NCBI RefSeq assembly: GCF_025933915.1
Contig: NZ_JAICZA010000029.1
Location: forward strand, 1-39,044
Direction: 5' to 3'
DNA: 39,044 nucleotides
Source: Mycobacterium sp.
Lineage (GTDB): Bacteria; Actinomycetota; Actinomycetes; Mycobacteriales; Mycobacteriaceae
A program made the translations under genes and the position numbers. Below, in pieces: positions 8,962 through 17,792 of this stretch (positions are counted from its first letter, which is position 1; each line of letters opens with the position of its first letter). The notes beneath the pieces were generated by a model that worked only from the letters and a program-made list of their open reading frames with translations, searched no databases and was not told the DNA's origin.

Positions 8962-9669
8962 CTAGGCCTTCGGCGTCAGATCCAGCGACGTGATCGTCGT
9001 CATTCTGGTCACCAGCCAACGACTCTTTGACCGCTTCATGAACAGCCGGTACGACAGGTACTTCAGCGACGGCACGTTCTTGCTCAACGGACTGGTGGAC
9101 GTCGTGTTGGTGTAGACGATGACCACGGCGTTGGAGTCGTCGAGCGACTCGACCGCCGCCCCGGTGACCTGGGTGCTGTTGGTGATCTTGGCCTGTTTGT
9201 TCGGCGCCACGATGGCGTCGACGAACTTGCGGTACTGCGCCGCGAAATCACCGCTGAGGTAGGCGGATGCGCGGTCGGCGAGGCTGTCCATGTTTTCCGG
9301 GGTGTAAGTCCACAGGGTGGTGATCGCGTTGGCCGCGGTCCGCGCGACGTTGAGTTTCGTTTCGGTGACGGCCCGGTCGGCCAGATACGGCTGCACCATC
9401 GCGCCGGCGAATCCGGCGGAGCCGACGAAGAGCACGGCGGCGACCATGGCGACGATGGCCCACGCCTTACCCGCCAGCCGCCTTTTCCGGGCGGGGGCCG
9501 GCGGCGTGTCCGTCGCCTGCGCCTCGGCGTCCTCGGTTGCCTCGGGACCGGCGCCCTCGGTTGCCTCGAAGCCGGCGTCGTCGGTTGCCGCAGCGGTCGC
9601 CTCGTCCTGGGTGGCCGCTGGGGTCGGCGCGGCGGTCAGATCACCTGCTGCAGGTTGCTGATCTTCCAC
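8962..9669 (-). CDS. mam1D: Mce-associated membrane protein (Rv0178-like)
   Basis: A 235-residue protein. The first 60 residues are an acidic Ala/Glu/Thr-rich cytoplasmic segment, followed by KRR, a single membrane segment (about 69-92) and an extracytoplasmic domain of the Mce-associated type that resembles an NTF2-like fold. Proteins of this kind are thought to assemble with or stabilise Mce complexes. It is the last gene of the mce1 operon. Its GTG start lies inside the 3' end of the preceding gene (34-base overlap). A shorter start is possible, but the acidic leader is plausible. A terminator hairpin follows the stop. Confidence 0.85.
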   Translation of the reverse strand: MEDQQPAAGDLTAAPTPAATQDEATAAATDDAGFEATEGAGPEATEDAEAQATDTPPAPARKRRLAGKAWAIVAMVAAVLFVGSAGFAGAMVQPYLADRAVTETKLNVARTAANAITTLWTYTPENMDSLADRASAYLSGDFAAQYRKFVDAIVAPNKQAKITNSTQVTGAAVESLDDSNAVVIVYTNTTSTSPLSKNVPSLKYLSYRLFMKRSKSRWLVTRMTTITSLDLTPKA

Positions 9670-10190
9670 TGGTTCCCTTCCTGCGTCGCGGTTGCCGCCC
9701 AGCGATTGGCGTTTTCCAATACCTGTTTGTCATCCGGTGTCTTCGTGGTGATGGCCGTGGCCACCATGACATTGGCGCTGCCATCGTCGTTCCATCGCTC
9801 CAGGCCGGCGCCGAGCACGCTGCCCGTAGCCGGTTCGGCCCGGGCGACCTGGAGCAGGATCTGGTTGGCGTTCTTCTCGTACTGCTTGGCGAACTCGCCG
9901 GTCGCCTGGGCCAATATGCGGTTCACGTAGTCGTTGGCGTGATAGGGGTCGATGGAGGTGAACTGCGTCATGAAACCGGTCACGTAGCCCAGCACCTCGC
10001 GGTCTTTCGACGCGGCCCGAGCCCGGGATTCGTGGGAGACCCACACCACCGCGCACACGGTGATCGCCGCCACCATGAGCATCGCCGCGACCGTGCCGGC
10101 CAACGGCACCTTCCATCCCCGCTGCGTCGCGACGGGGTGCTCGACGAGCAGTGGCCGTTCGCCGGGTGCGAATTTGCGGCGCGGGCTCAT
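9636..10190 (-). CDS. mam1C: Mce-associated membrane protein (Rv0177-like)
   Basis: A 184-residue protein with a short basic N-terminus, one membrane segment (about 29-51, VPLAGTVAAMLMVAAITVCA) and an extracytoplasmic domain with the conserved pattern of the Mce-associated family (ILAQATGEFAKQYEKNANQI). The ATG overlaps the stop of the upstream gene in ATGA, so translation is coupled. Role: accessory to the Mce1 transporter by position and family, not proven individually. Confidence 0.87.
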   Translation of the reverse strand: MSPRRKFAPGERPLLVEHPVATQRGWKVPLAGTVAAMLMVAAITVCAVVWVSHESRARAASKDREVLGYVTGFMTQFTSIDPYHANDYVNRILAQATGEFAKQYEKNANQILLQVARAEPATGSVLGAGLERWNDDGSANVMVATAITTKTPDDKQVLENANRWAATATQEGNQWKISNLQQVI

Positions 10191-11158
10191 TTGCCGTTCC
10201 CGGGCGGTTTCGGCTTGGACAGCACGATGAGATCATCGACGCGCCAGGCGTTCCCGCCGTCCTTGGCGAAGCTCACCCGCACGGTTGCGCTGATGTAGCG
10301 CACCTCCGGTGCCACGCCGCGCCGGCCCTGCATGAACAACAGCATGGTTGCCCGGTCGGGGGTGGCCGATTCGGTCGAACTGTTGATGACCCAGTACTCG
10401 TTGATGACCGGATTCCCCTTTTGCACGAGGTCCTGCTGAGCCGCCAGCTGGCCCCGGTATTTGTCGGTCGCCAGCGATTGGGCCCGCGTGAAGTCGTCGT
10501 GCAGCGACTTGGGGTCGTACGTGAGCATCTGGGCCACGATTTTCGGTCCCTGCGTGGCGATCTCGGCGCGAGTCTGATCGCTCGCCCGCTGCGGGGCGTA
10601 CACCGCCCAGTAACTCATCGCGGCACCACCCAGGCACAGCAGTGTCGCGCCCAGCACCGCGGCCGCGGCCCAGCGCCGGCTGTCAGGCGGCGACGTGTCC
10701 GGTTGCCGGCGCCGCACCTCGGTGCGCACGGCCATGTCGGCGAATGTGCGCCGACGCGAATCCCACAGCGGCCACAGCCATCCCACCACCGATGCGGTAT
10801 CGAGCAGATGGGCGACATCGCGCAGCAGCAACGTCCACGGTCCCGGAACTTCACCGCCGCGCCGCGTCACCGCGATCCCGACCAGGGCGCGGCCCAGGCT
10901 CCACCCGGTGACCGCCGGCAACAACAGCCGATTGACCAACACCAGCAGGACAACGGCGCCGATCATGCAGATGCATGTCCACCACCACACGCCACGCACC
11001 GGCACGCTGAACGACACCAACGCCAGCGTCGTCACCACCGCGAGCCCCGCCGCCACGTCGATGGCGAAGGCCCCGACACGGCAACGCCAGGGCGCCAAGG
11101 CATCCCGCGGTGACTCCTGGACATCCGTGGGTGCGGTCTGGTCGACCACCACCGTCAC
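10187..11158 (-). CDS. mam1B: RDD-domain Mce-associated membrane protein (Rv0176-like)
   Basis: A 323-residue protein in two parts. Residues about 20-150 form an RDD membrane domain (WRCRVGAFAIDVAAGL, then GWSLGRALVGIAV) with two to three hydrophobic segments. After a further membrane segment near 163-183, an extracytoplasmic Mce-associated domain fills the rest. Fusion of an RDD domain to this type of domain is normal for Rv0176 orthologues. The GTG start overlaps the preceding stop as GTGA, and its stop overlaps the next ATG. Confidence 0.88.
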   Translation of the reverse strand: MTVVVDQTAPTDVQESPRDALAPWRCRVGAFAIDVAAGLAVVTTLALVSFSVPVRGVWWWTCICMIGAVVLLVLVNRLLLPAVTGWSLGRALVGIAVTRRGGEVPGPWTLLLRDVAHLLDTASVVGWLWPLWDSRRRTFADMAVRTEVRRRQPDTSPPDSRRWAAAAVLGATLLCLGGAAMSYWAVYAPQRASDQTRAEIATQGPKIVAQMLTYDPKSLHDDFTRAQSLATDKYRGQLAAQQDLVQKGNPVINEYWVINSSTESATPDRATMLLFMQGRRGVAPEVRYISATVRVSFAKDGGNAWRVDDLIVLSKPKPPGNGK

Positions 11159-11835
11159 TTCGTCACCTGGTCGAGTTTGGAGATTTTGTACTGACCCTCC
11201 GCGAGAGCCATTTTCACCCGCAGGCGGTAGCCGGCTTCGTTTTGCGTCTGATCGCTGGCCACCTTGACGCGAAGCGCGACAAGCACATCGATCGAACCGT
11301 CGGGGTTGTTGCGCTCGACCGCGGCCCGCACATCCGACACCTGAACGTGGATGTTCGCGGCCTGATACGCCTGGATCAGCATGCCGGTGTACACCAGGGC
11401 CTGCGCGCGGAAAGCGTCTGTGCCGCAGTCGATGATCTTCTGCTCACTCGCGGTCATCGCATTGGTGTCCGGCGCCTGCGTCGCCGTAACGCAATCCACC
11501 GCCGCCTGCAGCGCCGTGGCGTCGTTGCGGGCGATCGCCTGGCTTTGGTGGTGATAACGCAGCGCGACGTAGCCCGCCACCCATATGGCGCCGGCGCTCA
11601 GCACCAGCACCGCCGCGATGGCGGCCAGCCACCCGCGCCCTACCCGCGAAGGACCGCGCGGGGCGGCCACGCCGGGCTCGCCGGATTCCCCCGGATCCTC
11701 CGAAGCACCCTGTGGACCGGCTTGCTCGCCTGGACTCTCGGGTGCCGTCGAATCCTCGTCCTTCTCGCGGTGGCTCAACGAATCGTCGTCCGTGTCGATG
11801 GGGTTCAGCCGGCTGGCGCCAGCATCTCCTTCCAT
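11155..11835 (-). CDS. mam1A: Mce-associated membrane protein (Rv0175-like)
   Basis: A 226-residue protein with a long acidic, Ser/Pro/Glu-rich cytoplasmic N-terminus of about 65 residues, a membrane segment (about 68-90, RGWLAAIAAVLVLSAGAIWV) and an extracytoplasmic Mce-associated domain containing two cysteines (DCVTATQ and DCGTD) that could form a disulfide. Its ATG lies 31 bases inside the 3' end of mce1F. First of the four accessory genes at the end of the mce1 operon. Confidence 0.87.
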   Translation of the reverse strand: MEGDAGASRLNPIDTDDDSLSHREKDEDSTAPESPGEQAGPQGASEDPGESGEPGVAAPRGPSRVGRGWLAAIAAVLVLSAGAIWVAGYVALRYHHQSQAIARNDATALQAAVDCVTATQAPDTNAMTASEQKIIDCGTDAFRAQALVYTGMLIQAYQAANIHVQVSDVRAAVERNNPDGSIDVLVALRVKVASDQTQNEAGYRLRVKMALAEGQYKISKLDQVTK

Positions 11836-13355
11836 CCGTCGTCTCCTGTTCTGGTCGAGTTCTCGACGGAGTATTTAACTCCATCTGGCCCTACCAGCTC
11901 ACCGCTTTGGGGACTGTAGACCGCCGTGGGAGGCCCGCCGGGGGTGTAGACACACGGGTTGGGCTGCTGGCCGTTGCACTGCACGCTACCCGACCCCGGC
12001 CGCGACAACGGATCGCTGACCGGCGGCGGTGTCCCGGCGACCCGGTCCGCCGGCGCCGGGTTCACCCCGTTGTTGATCGACGGCGCCGGAATCACCATGC
12101 CCGGGCGCACCGACTGATCGCATCGCGCTCCCGGCGCGGGGCAGGTCAGGATCTGGTTGGGGTCGCCGTACCACGGGTTGGTCCCCGCCGGGACGTACGG
12201 CTTGGGGTCGCGGCACTCCCGCGGCGTGGCCGCCCGTTTGTCCGGGACATCGACGCAGGGGATGTTGCGCGACCCACGCACCACGTTGGCGGGGGTATCC
12301 ATCGGGATCTTGCAGTAGGTGCCCGTCGGCAGCGGCTGGAGACTGGTGTCCGCCGGCGACCGCCACTCCGAGGCCGGCATGAAGCCGGTCAGGCAGGGCG
12401 GCGGCTGGTTGATCGACAGCGCCAGGTCGAGCGCGGCCATGTTCGGGTACGGCGCGGCCACCGTCTGTGCGATCGACGCGCCCTGCGGAAGGAACACCAG
12501 GACCTGCTCGAGACCGGTGTGGTAGCGCTTGAGCATGTCGAAGACGACCTCGAGATTGGCCAGCGTCTGTGGCAGCGAATCCCGGACGTCACTGAAGACG
12601 TCGTTGATCTGATCGGCCGTCGGCGCCGCTTGGCGCAGCACGCTTTTCAGATGCTGGTCCTCCTGCGCGGACTGGGCGGCCAACCTGTTCAGGTTGCGCG
12701 CCCAGCGCTCGATGTTGTCACGCGATTTGACCTGGCTGTCCAACACCGGGCCGGAATTCTCGATGATGTCGTTGACGTCGGTGATCTGGGTTTTGAAGTC
12801 ACCGACGATCGCCTGGGTGGAATCGACCAGGCGTTGCAGGGCGGGACCCAACCCGCCGACGGATTGCGCCGTCTCGTCGAGCAGCTTGCCGATCTTCTCC
12901 CTGGGCAGCACCGACAGACCGCGGTTCGCCGTGTCCAAGGCCGGCCCGATCTCGGCGGGCACCGTGCCCTTGGTGATGGTCTGCCCCGAAGACAGGTACT
13001 TGCCGGGGTTTCCGGTCGACTCCAGGTCCAGGTACTGCTCACCGACGGCCGAGACGGAGTGCACGTTGGCCGTCGCGTCGACCGGGATTTTGTAATGGCT
13101 GTCGATGCTCATGGTGGCCTCGACGCCGTGCTCGGTCGGCTCGACATCGGTGACCTTGCCGATGGTGATGCCGCGATAGGTGACATTGGCCGTGGGGTAC
13201 AGCCCGCCTGAGGCCGGCAGTTCGGCCTTCAACGTGTACTGACCGATGCCCACCAGGCTCGGGATCTGCAGGTAGTAGACACCGAGCACGAGCAGCGAGA
13301 TGACGGTCAGGATGCCGAACGCGATCAGCTGGCGTCGGATGAAGGGAGTCAGCAT
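11805..13355 (-). CDS. mce1F: Mce1F subunit of the Mce1 lipid importer
   Basis: A 516-residue subunit. An N-terminal membrane anchor lies at about residues 10-30 and the MCE domain at about 38-115 (GLYPTANVTYRGITIGKVTDVE). A long helical region (about 125-310) carries the subunit into the channel of the heterohexamer formed by Mce1A-F, as seen in the published mycobacterial Mce1 structure. The C-terminal tail is Pro- and Cys-containing (PSINNGVNPAPADRVAG). Start ATG at 13355 is six bases inside mce1E. Substrates of Mce1 are fatty acids and related lipids (established for M. tuberculosis and M. smegmatis). Confidence 0.95.
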   Translation of the reverse strand: MLTPFIRRQLIAFGILTVISLLVLGVYYLQIPSLVGIGQYTLKAELPASGGLYPTANVTYRGITIGKVTDVEPTEHGVEATMSIDSHYKIPVDATANVHSVSAVGEQYLDLESTGNPGKYLSSGQTITKGTVPAEIGPALDTANRGLSVLPREKIGKLLDETAQSVGGLGPALQRLVDSTQAIVGDFKTQITDVNDIIENSGPVLDSQVKSRDNIERWARNLNRLAAQSAQEDQHLKSVLRQAAPTADQINDVFSDVRDSLPQTLANLEVVFDMLKRYHTGLEQVLVFLPQGASIAQTVAAPYPNMAALDLALSINQPPPCLTGFMPASEWRSPADTSLQPLPTGTYCKIPMDTPANVVRGSRNIPCVDVPDKRAATPRECRDPKPYVPAGTNPWYGDPNQILTCPAPGARCDQSVRPGMVIPAPSINNGVNPAPADRVAGTPPPVSDPLSRPGSGSVQCNGQQPNPCVYTPGGPPTAVYSPQSGELVGPDGVKYSVENSTRTGDDGWKEMLAPAG

Positions 13356-14503
13356 TGGCTTACGTCCGCCCTTTCCACCAGCGGTCCACCCGGGGCGTCA
13401 TTCGGGTTCGGCGTGTAGCGGACGTCGGGGATCATCGTCGCCGGGTCACGCCCGAATGACTGCTCGAGCGCCCGCAGTGCTCCCGACAATCCGGTCCCGG
13501 TCAGGAACGCGTTGTCGACGGCGCTGTAGGTCACGTCCAACGTCAGCGTCACGTTGATGAAGTCACCGCGGAACAGCTTGGGAACGGTGTCGATGTCGAA
13601 CGGCTGAGTGAGGATCAATTTCAGCGCGCCGATCAGATACGGCGAGGCCCGGCCGAGCTCCTTGAGCGGGCATTGCAGCGCCTGCAGATCCTGGTGCAAC
13701 GGGCCGCGCGCCTCCGACAGGTACTGGTCGGTGGCCTGGCTGAGCCGCCCCACCGAATCGACGGCGTTGATCAGCAGATCTTTGGTGTCGGCGAAATGCT
13801 TGATCAGCGGCGGGATGTCGGTGAGCACCCGGTCCAGGACGTCGGCCCGCCCACCCACGTAGGTCAGCAGCCGGTTGGTGGAGTCGATGGCGTGGGTGAT
13901 GTCATCGCGCTGCGCGTTGAGCTGGGTGGTGAAAGTGTCCAGCTTGCCGAGCAGGGACCGGATGGCCTCGCCGCGCCCGTTGAAGATGTTGTAGACCTCG
14001 TTCTGCAGCACCTCCAGGTTCGGGATGCCGCCGCCACGCAGGATCAGCGACAGGCTGGCCAGTGTCTGCTCGGTCGTGGGATACGACGACGAATTCTTCA
14101 GCGGAATCGTGTCGCCGTCCTTGAGCAGCTCGGGCGACGGATTCGGCGGCGAGGCAAGCTGGACGTGCTGAGAACCCAGCAGCGAGGTCTGGCCGATCTT
14201 GGCGGTGGCGTTCTTGGGCAGCTTGGTGTGTTTGTCCAAGCCCAGCGTCAGGGTGGCCACCCAGTTTTTCAGCTGGATGGCTTTGATCGAGCCGACGAAC
14301 ACGTCGGCCACCATCACCTTGGAGTTGCCGTTGATCGCCAGGGTGTCGGGCACCTGCACATAGATGGTCATGGCGCCGGCGCCGCTGCCGGGGCCGCCCG
14401 GAATCGAGACGTTGGAGATGCCCTTCCAGCCGCACGAGCTCAGCACCATCGCGGCCGCCAACAGCACCAGCCCCTGCCAGGCCCGATGGCGGATCAGCCC
14501 CAT
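13349..14503 (-). CDS. lprK: Mce1E lipoprotein subunit (LprK)
   Basis: A 384-residue Mce lipoprotein. The signal peptide MGLIRHRAWQGLVLL ends in the lipobox LSSC with Cys24 as the lipid-attachment site, then the MCE domain (about 45-125, GNSKVMVADVFVGSIKAIQL) and the helical region follow. The ATG at 14503 puts the signal peptide at the N-terminus and has GAGGGG four bases upstream. A GTG at 14596 overlaps the mce1D stop (GTGA) and would add 31 residues that are translated repeat DNA (RGKPNRQPVRG twice), which would bury the signal peptide. I prefer the shorter start. The 89-base gap to mce1D is an exception in this otherwise overlapping operon. Confidence 0.93.
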   Translation of the reverse strand: MGLIRHRAWQGLVLLAAAMVLSSCGWKGISNVSIPGGPGSGAGAMTIYVQVPDTLAINGNSKVMVADVFVGSIKAIQLKNWVATLTLGLDKHTKLPKNATAKIGQTSLLGSQHVQLASPPNPSPELLKDGDTIPLKNSSSYPTTEQTLASLSLILRGGGIPNLEVLQNEVYNIFNGRGEAIRSLLGKLDTFTTQLNAQRDDITHAIDSTNRLLTYVGGRADVLDRVLTDIPPLIKHFADTKDLLINAVDSVGRLSQATDQYLSEARGPLHQDLQALQCPLKELGRASPYLIGALKLILTQPFDIDTVPKLFRGDFINVTLTLDVTYSAVDNAFLTGTGLSGALRALEQSFGRDPATMIPDVRYTPNPNDAPGGPLVERADVSQC

Positions 14504-14505
14504 TA

Positions 14506-14594
14506 CGCCCCTCACTGGCTGTCGGTTCGGCTTGCCCCTCGCGCGTGTCGCGCTCGTCGCGCCCCTCACAGGCTGTCGGTTCGGCTTGCCCCTC
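14506..14594. repeat. Two 35-bp direct repeats with 54-bp period between mce1D and lprK
   Basis: Copies at 14506-14540 and 14560-14594 differ at one base (14516 versus 14570). On the coding strand each reads GAGGGGCAAGCCGAACCGAC and continues to a GTGAGGGGCG end. A 12-base piece of the repeat also continues past 14594 into the mce1D stop region. The period is 54 bases (18 codons), so the reading frame stays open. Each copy duplicates a ribosome-site-like GAGGGG. Confidence 0.85.
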
Positions 14595-16206
14595 ACTGGC
14601 CACCTCCGAAGTCAGCAGGCGACGCCGGGCCACCCGCGTTCGGCGCGGGCGCGGCCACCGGCGCCGGTGTCGGCGCGACCGGACCCGGGATCACGCCCGG
14701 CCCCGGCGGTGGCGGCTGTATCGGCACCGGGGCGTTCAGCCCTATGGGCGGCACGATCGGGTTTTCGTCATAGGCGTTGGGCGGTCCCGGCGGGGTCTGC
14801 AGGTTCGACTGCACGGGTTCGATGTTCGGCCCACCCATGAGCTCTTCCAGCGACTCCGGGGTCATCAGGCCCGCGGTGATCGGCCCGACCTGCTGGCCCT
14901 GCATGCCCGGGGCGACGATCCAGCCCGGCTGGGTGTTGCGGTGCGACGTCGGGGTATCGGGCACCCAGATGCCCGGGACGGTGGTGTCCTTGTATCCGTT
15001 GGGCGGCTGCAACCGCGGCTCGGAATAGGCGACGTGCTTGGGCAGCGTCGCGGCGGTGCTGAACGGGTTGATACCGAACGGCGGATAGTTGAACTTGATC
15101 GCGTCGAGGACCGGCGCCAGGTACTGGGCGCACAGTTCGGCCGACTCTTGATAGCCCAACCGGCTGCCGGCCTGAATCGCGCTGCAGATGAACTGCATCG
15201 GGTTGGCGAAGTTCTGGATCGCCGGCAGGCCGACAACGGCGCCCTGGGCTGGGTGATAAATCTGGTTGATGTTCGACGCGGCCGTCGGAGTGACGTGCAG
15301 CGCGGTCTCCAGCCCGTTCAACGGATCCGGTTGCAACAGCGTGTTCGTCACAGTCGCCAGGTTGTTGATGTCATGAGTCAGCACCCCGCGGTTCTGGTCC
15401 AGCCACGGGCGCACGGTCGTGAGCAGGCCGTCGAACTGCTGCACCGCGCGGGCGAGGGCGGTGTCGTCGTGGGCGAGCCGGGTGGTGAAGTCCGCCAGGT
15501 TCTGGTTGAGCGCGACGAACTGCTGGTCGTCTTGGTGCAGCGCGTTGACGAACAGCGCCAAGCTGCGCACCACGGCGAAGAAGTCGCCGCGGCCCTCGTT
15601 CAGCGCGGTCAGCGCCTTCGACAGGTTGGTGAACGTGGTATTGATCTGTTTGCCCTTGCCGGCCAGCCCGTCGGCGAAGGATTCGATGACCTCACCGAAC
15701 GGTCCCTTCGGCTGCTCGGGTGTGGGGCCCAGCTTGGAGATGATGTTGGTGATGCTGTTGCGCAGCTGGTCCCACTCGACCGGCACCTGGGTGCGCTCTT
15801 CGGGGATCACGGCGTTGTCGGCCAGCACCGGACCGCCCTTGTACGGCGGCTCGAGCTGAATGGCGCGGGACGCGACCAGGGTGGGGTTGAGGATCACCGC
15901 CGACGCGTTGGCCGGCACCCGGTACTTGTTCTCGTAGTGGAAGGTGACCTTCATCCTGTCGCCGGTCGGCTCGATCTTGTCGATCGCACCCACCCGCAGG
16001 CCCATGATCTGGACCTTGTCCCCCTTGTAGAGGGCATTCGTTGCCGGGAAGTAGGCCACCACGCTGTTGTTCGTGAGCTTCTCGTAGAGCCGCCAGCCGA
16101 CATAGCCGACGACGAGGGCCAACACGATCACCAGGGATCCGATGATCACCGACGCCCGGGACATCTTCGGGAGCCGAATGTTGCGGACGTCAAAGATGGT
16201 GCTCAA
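14593..16206 (-). CDS. mce1D: Mce1D subunit of the Mce1 lipid importer
   Basis: A 537-residue subunit: membrane anchor at about residues 18-40 (RASVIIGSLVIVLALVVGYV), MCE domain about 48-120 (NALYKGDKVQIMGLRVGAID), long amphipathic helical region to about 330, a cysteine-containing segment (CSAIQ and CAQY) and a tail of about 70 residues very rich in proline (VPIQPPPPGPG). The start is TTG at 16206, overlapping the mce1C stop as TTGA; ATG alternatives lie inside. The Pro-rich tail is expected to extend out of the channel towards the cell wall (inference). Confidence 0.94.
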   Translation of the reverse strand: MSTIFDVRNIRLPKMSRASVIIGSLVIVLALVVGYVGWRLYEKLTNNSVVAYFPATNALYKGDKVQIMGLRVGAIDKIEPTGDRMKVTFHYENKYRVPANASAVILNPTLVASRAIQLEPPYKGGPVLADNAVIPEERTQVPVEWDQLRNSITNIISKLGPTPEQPKGPFGEVIESFADGLAGKGKQINTTFTNLSKALTALNEGRGDFFAVVRSLALFVNALHQDDQQFVALNQNLADFTTRLAHDDTALARAVQQFDGLLTTVRPWLDQNRGVLTHDINNLATVTNTLLQPDPLNGLETALHVTPTAASNINQIYHPAQGAVVGLPAIQNFANPMQFICSAIQAGSRLGYQESAELCAQYLAPVLDAIKFNYPPFGINPFSTAATLPKHVAYSEPRLQPPNGYKDTTVPGIWVPDTPTSHRNTQPGWIVAPGMQGQQVGPITAGLMTPESLEELMGGPNIEPVQSNLQTPPGPPNAYDENPIVPPIGLNAPVPIQPPPPGPGVIPGPVAPTPAPVAAPAPNAGGPASPADFGGGQ

Positions 16207-17792
16207 TTCTGGCTACCTCCCGCGGCACCGCTGCCTCCAGCTCCACCCGGGTTGATGAACGGTGCAGGCAACTGGTTGCCCGGTCCGGCCGGCGCGGGGG
16301 GACCCGGCGGCAATCCCGGCGCGAACGTCGACGGCGGCGGCACCGGTCCGGCCGGGGCCAGGTTCTCGGTGCGTGCACCCGGGGGTGCCTGCGCCGGCAG
16401 CGGCACCGGCGTTCCCGGCACGTCCGGCGGCGGGTCGCCCGGCCGGCCCGCGATCGGGATACCCGGCGTGGGTGGCAGACCGGCGGGGTTCGGCGGTGAG
16501 GTCATCACGTCGACCGGTGCCGGGAAACCCGGCCCACCGAACGGGCCCCCACCAGCACCCGCACAGGGCAATGGATTCCACGGCCGCGGCAGACCCTCGT
16601 CGCCGACGGTGACGTTGCCACCGGGGTTCGCCGGCGTATACGAGCACGGCGATCCCGGCGGGACGGCCGGACCGGGGTGATCCGGCGTGCCCTCCAGCAC
16701 CGGTGGCGCCGGCGGCGGTGCCCCATTGGGGAAGCGGGTGCCGTTGGGGTCCGGGAACCGGTATTCGGGCAGGCCGGCGCCACGCCAGAAGTTCTCCGGA
16801 TCGATACCGCGCTTCTTGAAGGCCGCGTCGACCCACGGCTGGGAAATCTGATAGAGGGCCAGGTTCCCCAGGATCACCTTGAAGAACGGTCCCGACCCGA
16901 TGGCCTCGTTCAACGACGGAAGGAATTTGCCGACCTCGATGAGCCCGTTGGCGACGTCGTCCTTGCGCTCAACCAGGATGTCGCTGATCGTGCGCAGCTG
17001 TTCGAGCACGTGGTTGAGGTTGGGGTTGTCGTTGATCAATCCCTTCACCTGTTCGGAGAAGGCGGCGACGTTCGCCAGCAACGCGTTGATGGCCTGGCCG
17101 CGCTCGTTGAAAGCGGCCAGCAGCGTCTTGGCGTTCACCAACGCCCTGTCGATCTGGTCGCTGCGATCCCCCAGCACGCCGGCCACCTGGTTGGCCTGGG
17201 TAAGAAGGTGCTTGACCTGCTCGTCGCGCTTGCCGATCGTGTCGGAGAACTTGGCCACCCCGTCAAGCGCCGCGCTCAGGTGCGGGTAGGTCTGGTCGAT
17301 GGTCTCCGAGAGCACGTGCAGCGACTGCTTGACGGTGTCGATGTCCCAGCCCTGGGCGGCCTTGGTGACGTCGAAGAAGGCGTCGTAAATCTGATACGGC
17401 GTGGTGCTTTGGCCCAGCGGTAACGTCGCCCCGGGATGCAGCGCCTGATTACCGCGGGCCTCGACGTCGAGGACCTTCTTACCCAGGATGGTGTCGGTCT
17501 TGATCGCCAGGCGGCTTTCGGTGCCGATGGTGTTGGTGCCGACGGAGAACTTCAACCGGATGTGATCACCGTCGATCGTGAGACCCTCCACCTTCCCGAC
17601 GTCCAGGCCGGCGATGCGCACTTTGTCGCCGGTGTTGATGCCGCCGGAGTCGGTGAACTGGCCGTAATAGCTCGGCATGGCGAACAGCATCGGGACGCTG
17701 GTGAAGCTTTGGCCGACGCCGATCACGAGCACCGTCACGACGATGCCCATCAGCCCGATGCGGACCCGGTTCGGGGGTTCCAGTGTTCTCAT
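16203..17792 (-). CDS. mce1C: Mce1C subunit of the Mce1 lipid importer
   Basis: A 529-residue subunit. Membrane anchor about residues 11-30, MCE domain about 36-110 (GGINTGDKVRIAGLDVGKVE) and a helical region to about 330. About the last 180 residues are a Pro/Gly/Ala-rich extension (for example PNGAPPPAPPVLEG). The ATG at 17792 overlaps the mce1B stop as ATGA and is preferred over a GTG at 17804. Like the other subunits it forms part of the heterohexameric lipid channel. The low-complexity tail is longer than I would expect for most Mce subunits and is the most variable part. Confidence 0.94.
   Translation of the reverse strand: MRTLEPPNRVRIGLMGIVVTVLVIGVGQSFTSVPMLFAMPSYYGQFTDSGGINTGDKVRIAGLDVGKVEGLTIDGDHIRLKFSVGTNTIGTESRLAIKTDTILGKKVLDVEARGNQALHPGATLPLGQSTTPYQIYDAFFDVTKAAQGWDIDTVKQSLHVLSETIDQTYPHLSAALDGVAKFSDTIGKRDEQVKHLLTQANQVAGVLGDRSDQIDRALVNAKTLLAAFNERGQAINALLANVAAFSEQVKGLINDNPNLNHVLEQLRTISDILVERKDDVANGLIEVGKFLPSLNEAIGSGPFFKVILGNLALYQISQPWVDAAFKKRGIDPENFWRGAGLPEYRFPDPNGTRFPNGAPPPAPPVLEGTPDHPGPAVPPGSPCSYTPANPGGNVTVGDEGLPRPWNPLPCAGAGGGPFGGPGFPAPVDVMTSPPNPAGLPPTPGIPIAGRPGDPPPDVPGTPVPLPAQAPPGARTENLAPAGPVPPPSTFAPGLPPGPPAPAGPGNQLPAPFINPGGAGGSGAAGGSQN

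Noticed and set aside
14506..14594. Calling the mce1D-lprK repeat a MIRU or a CRISPR
   Set aside because: Only two units, no spacers of constant size in an array, and I cannot match the unit to a remembered MIRU sequence.
14504..14596. GTG start for lprK overlapping the mce1D stop
   Set aside because: The GTGA overlap fits the operon, but it would put 31 residues of repeat-encoded sequence before a complete lipoprotein signal peptide. The ATG at 14503 has its own ribosome site.
14545..16680. A 711-codon plus-strand open frame across mce1D and mce1C
   Set aside because: It is antisense to two clear Mce genes, is rich in Arg/Gly/Val from reading GC-rich DNA backwards, and has no recognisable domain or ribosome site.
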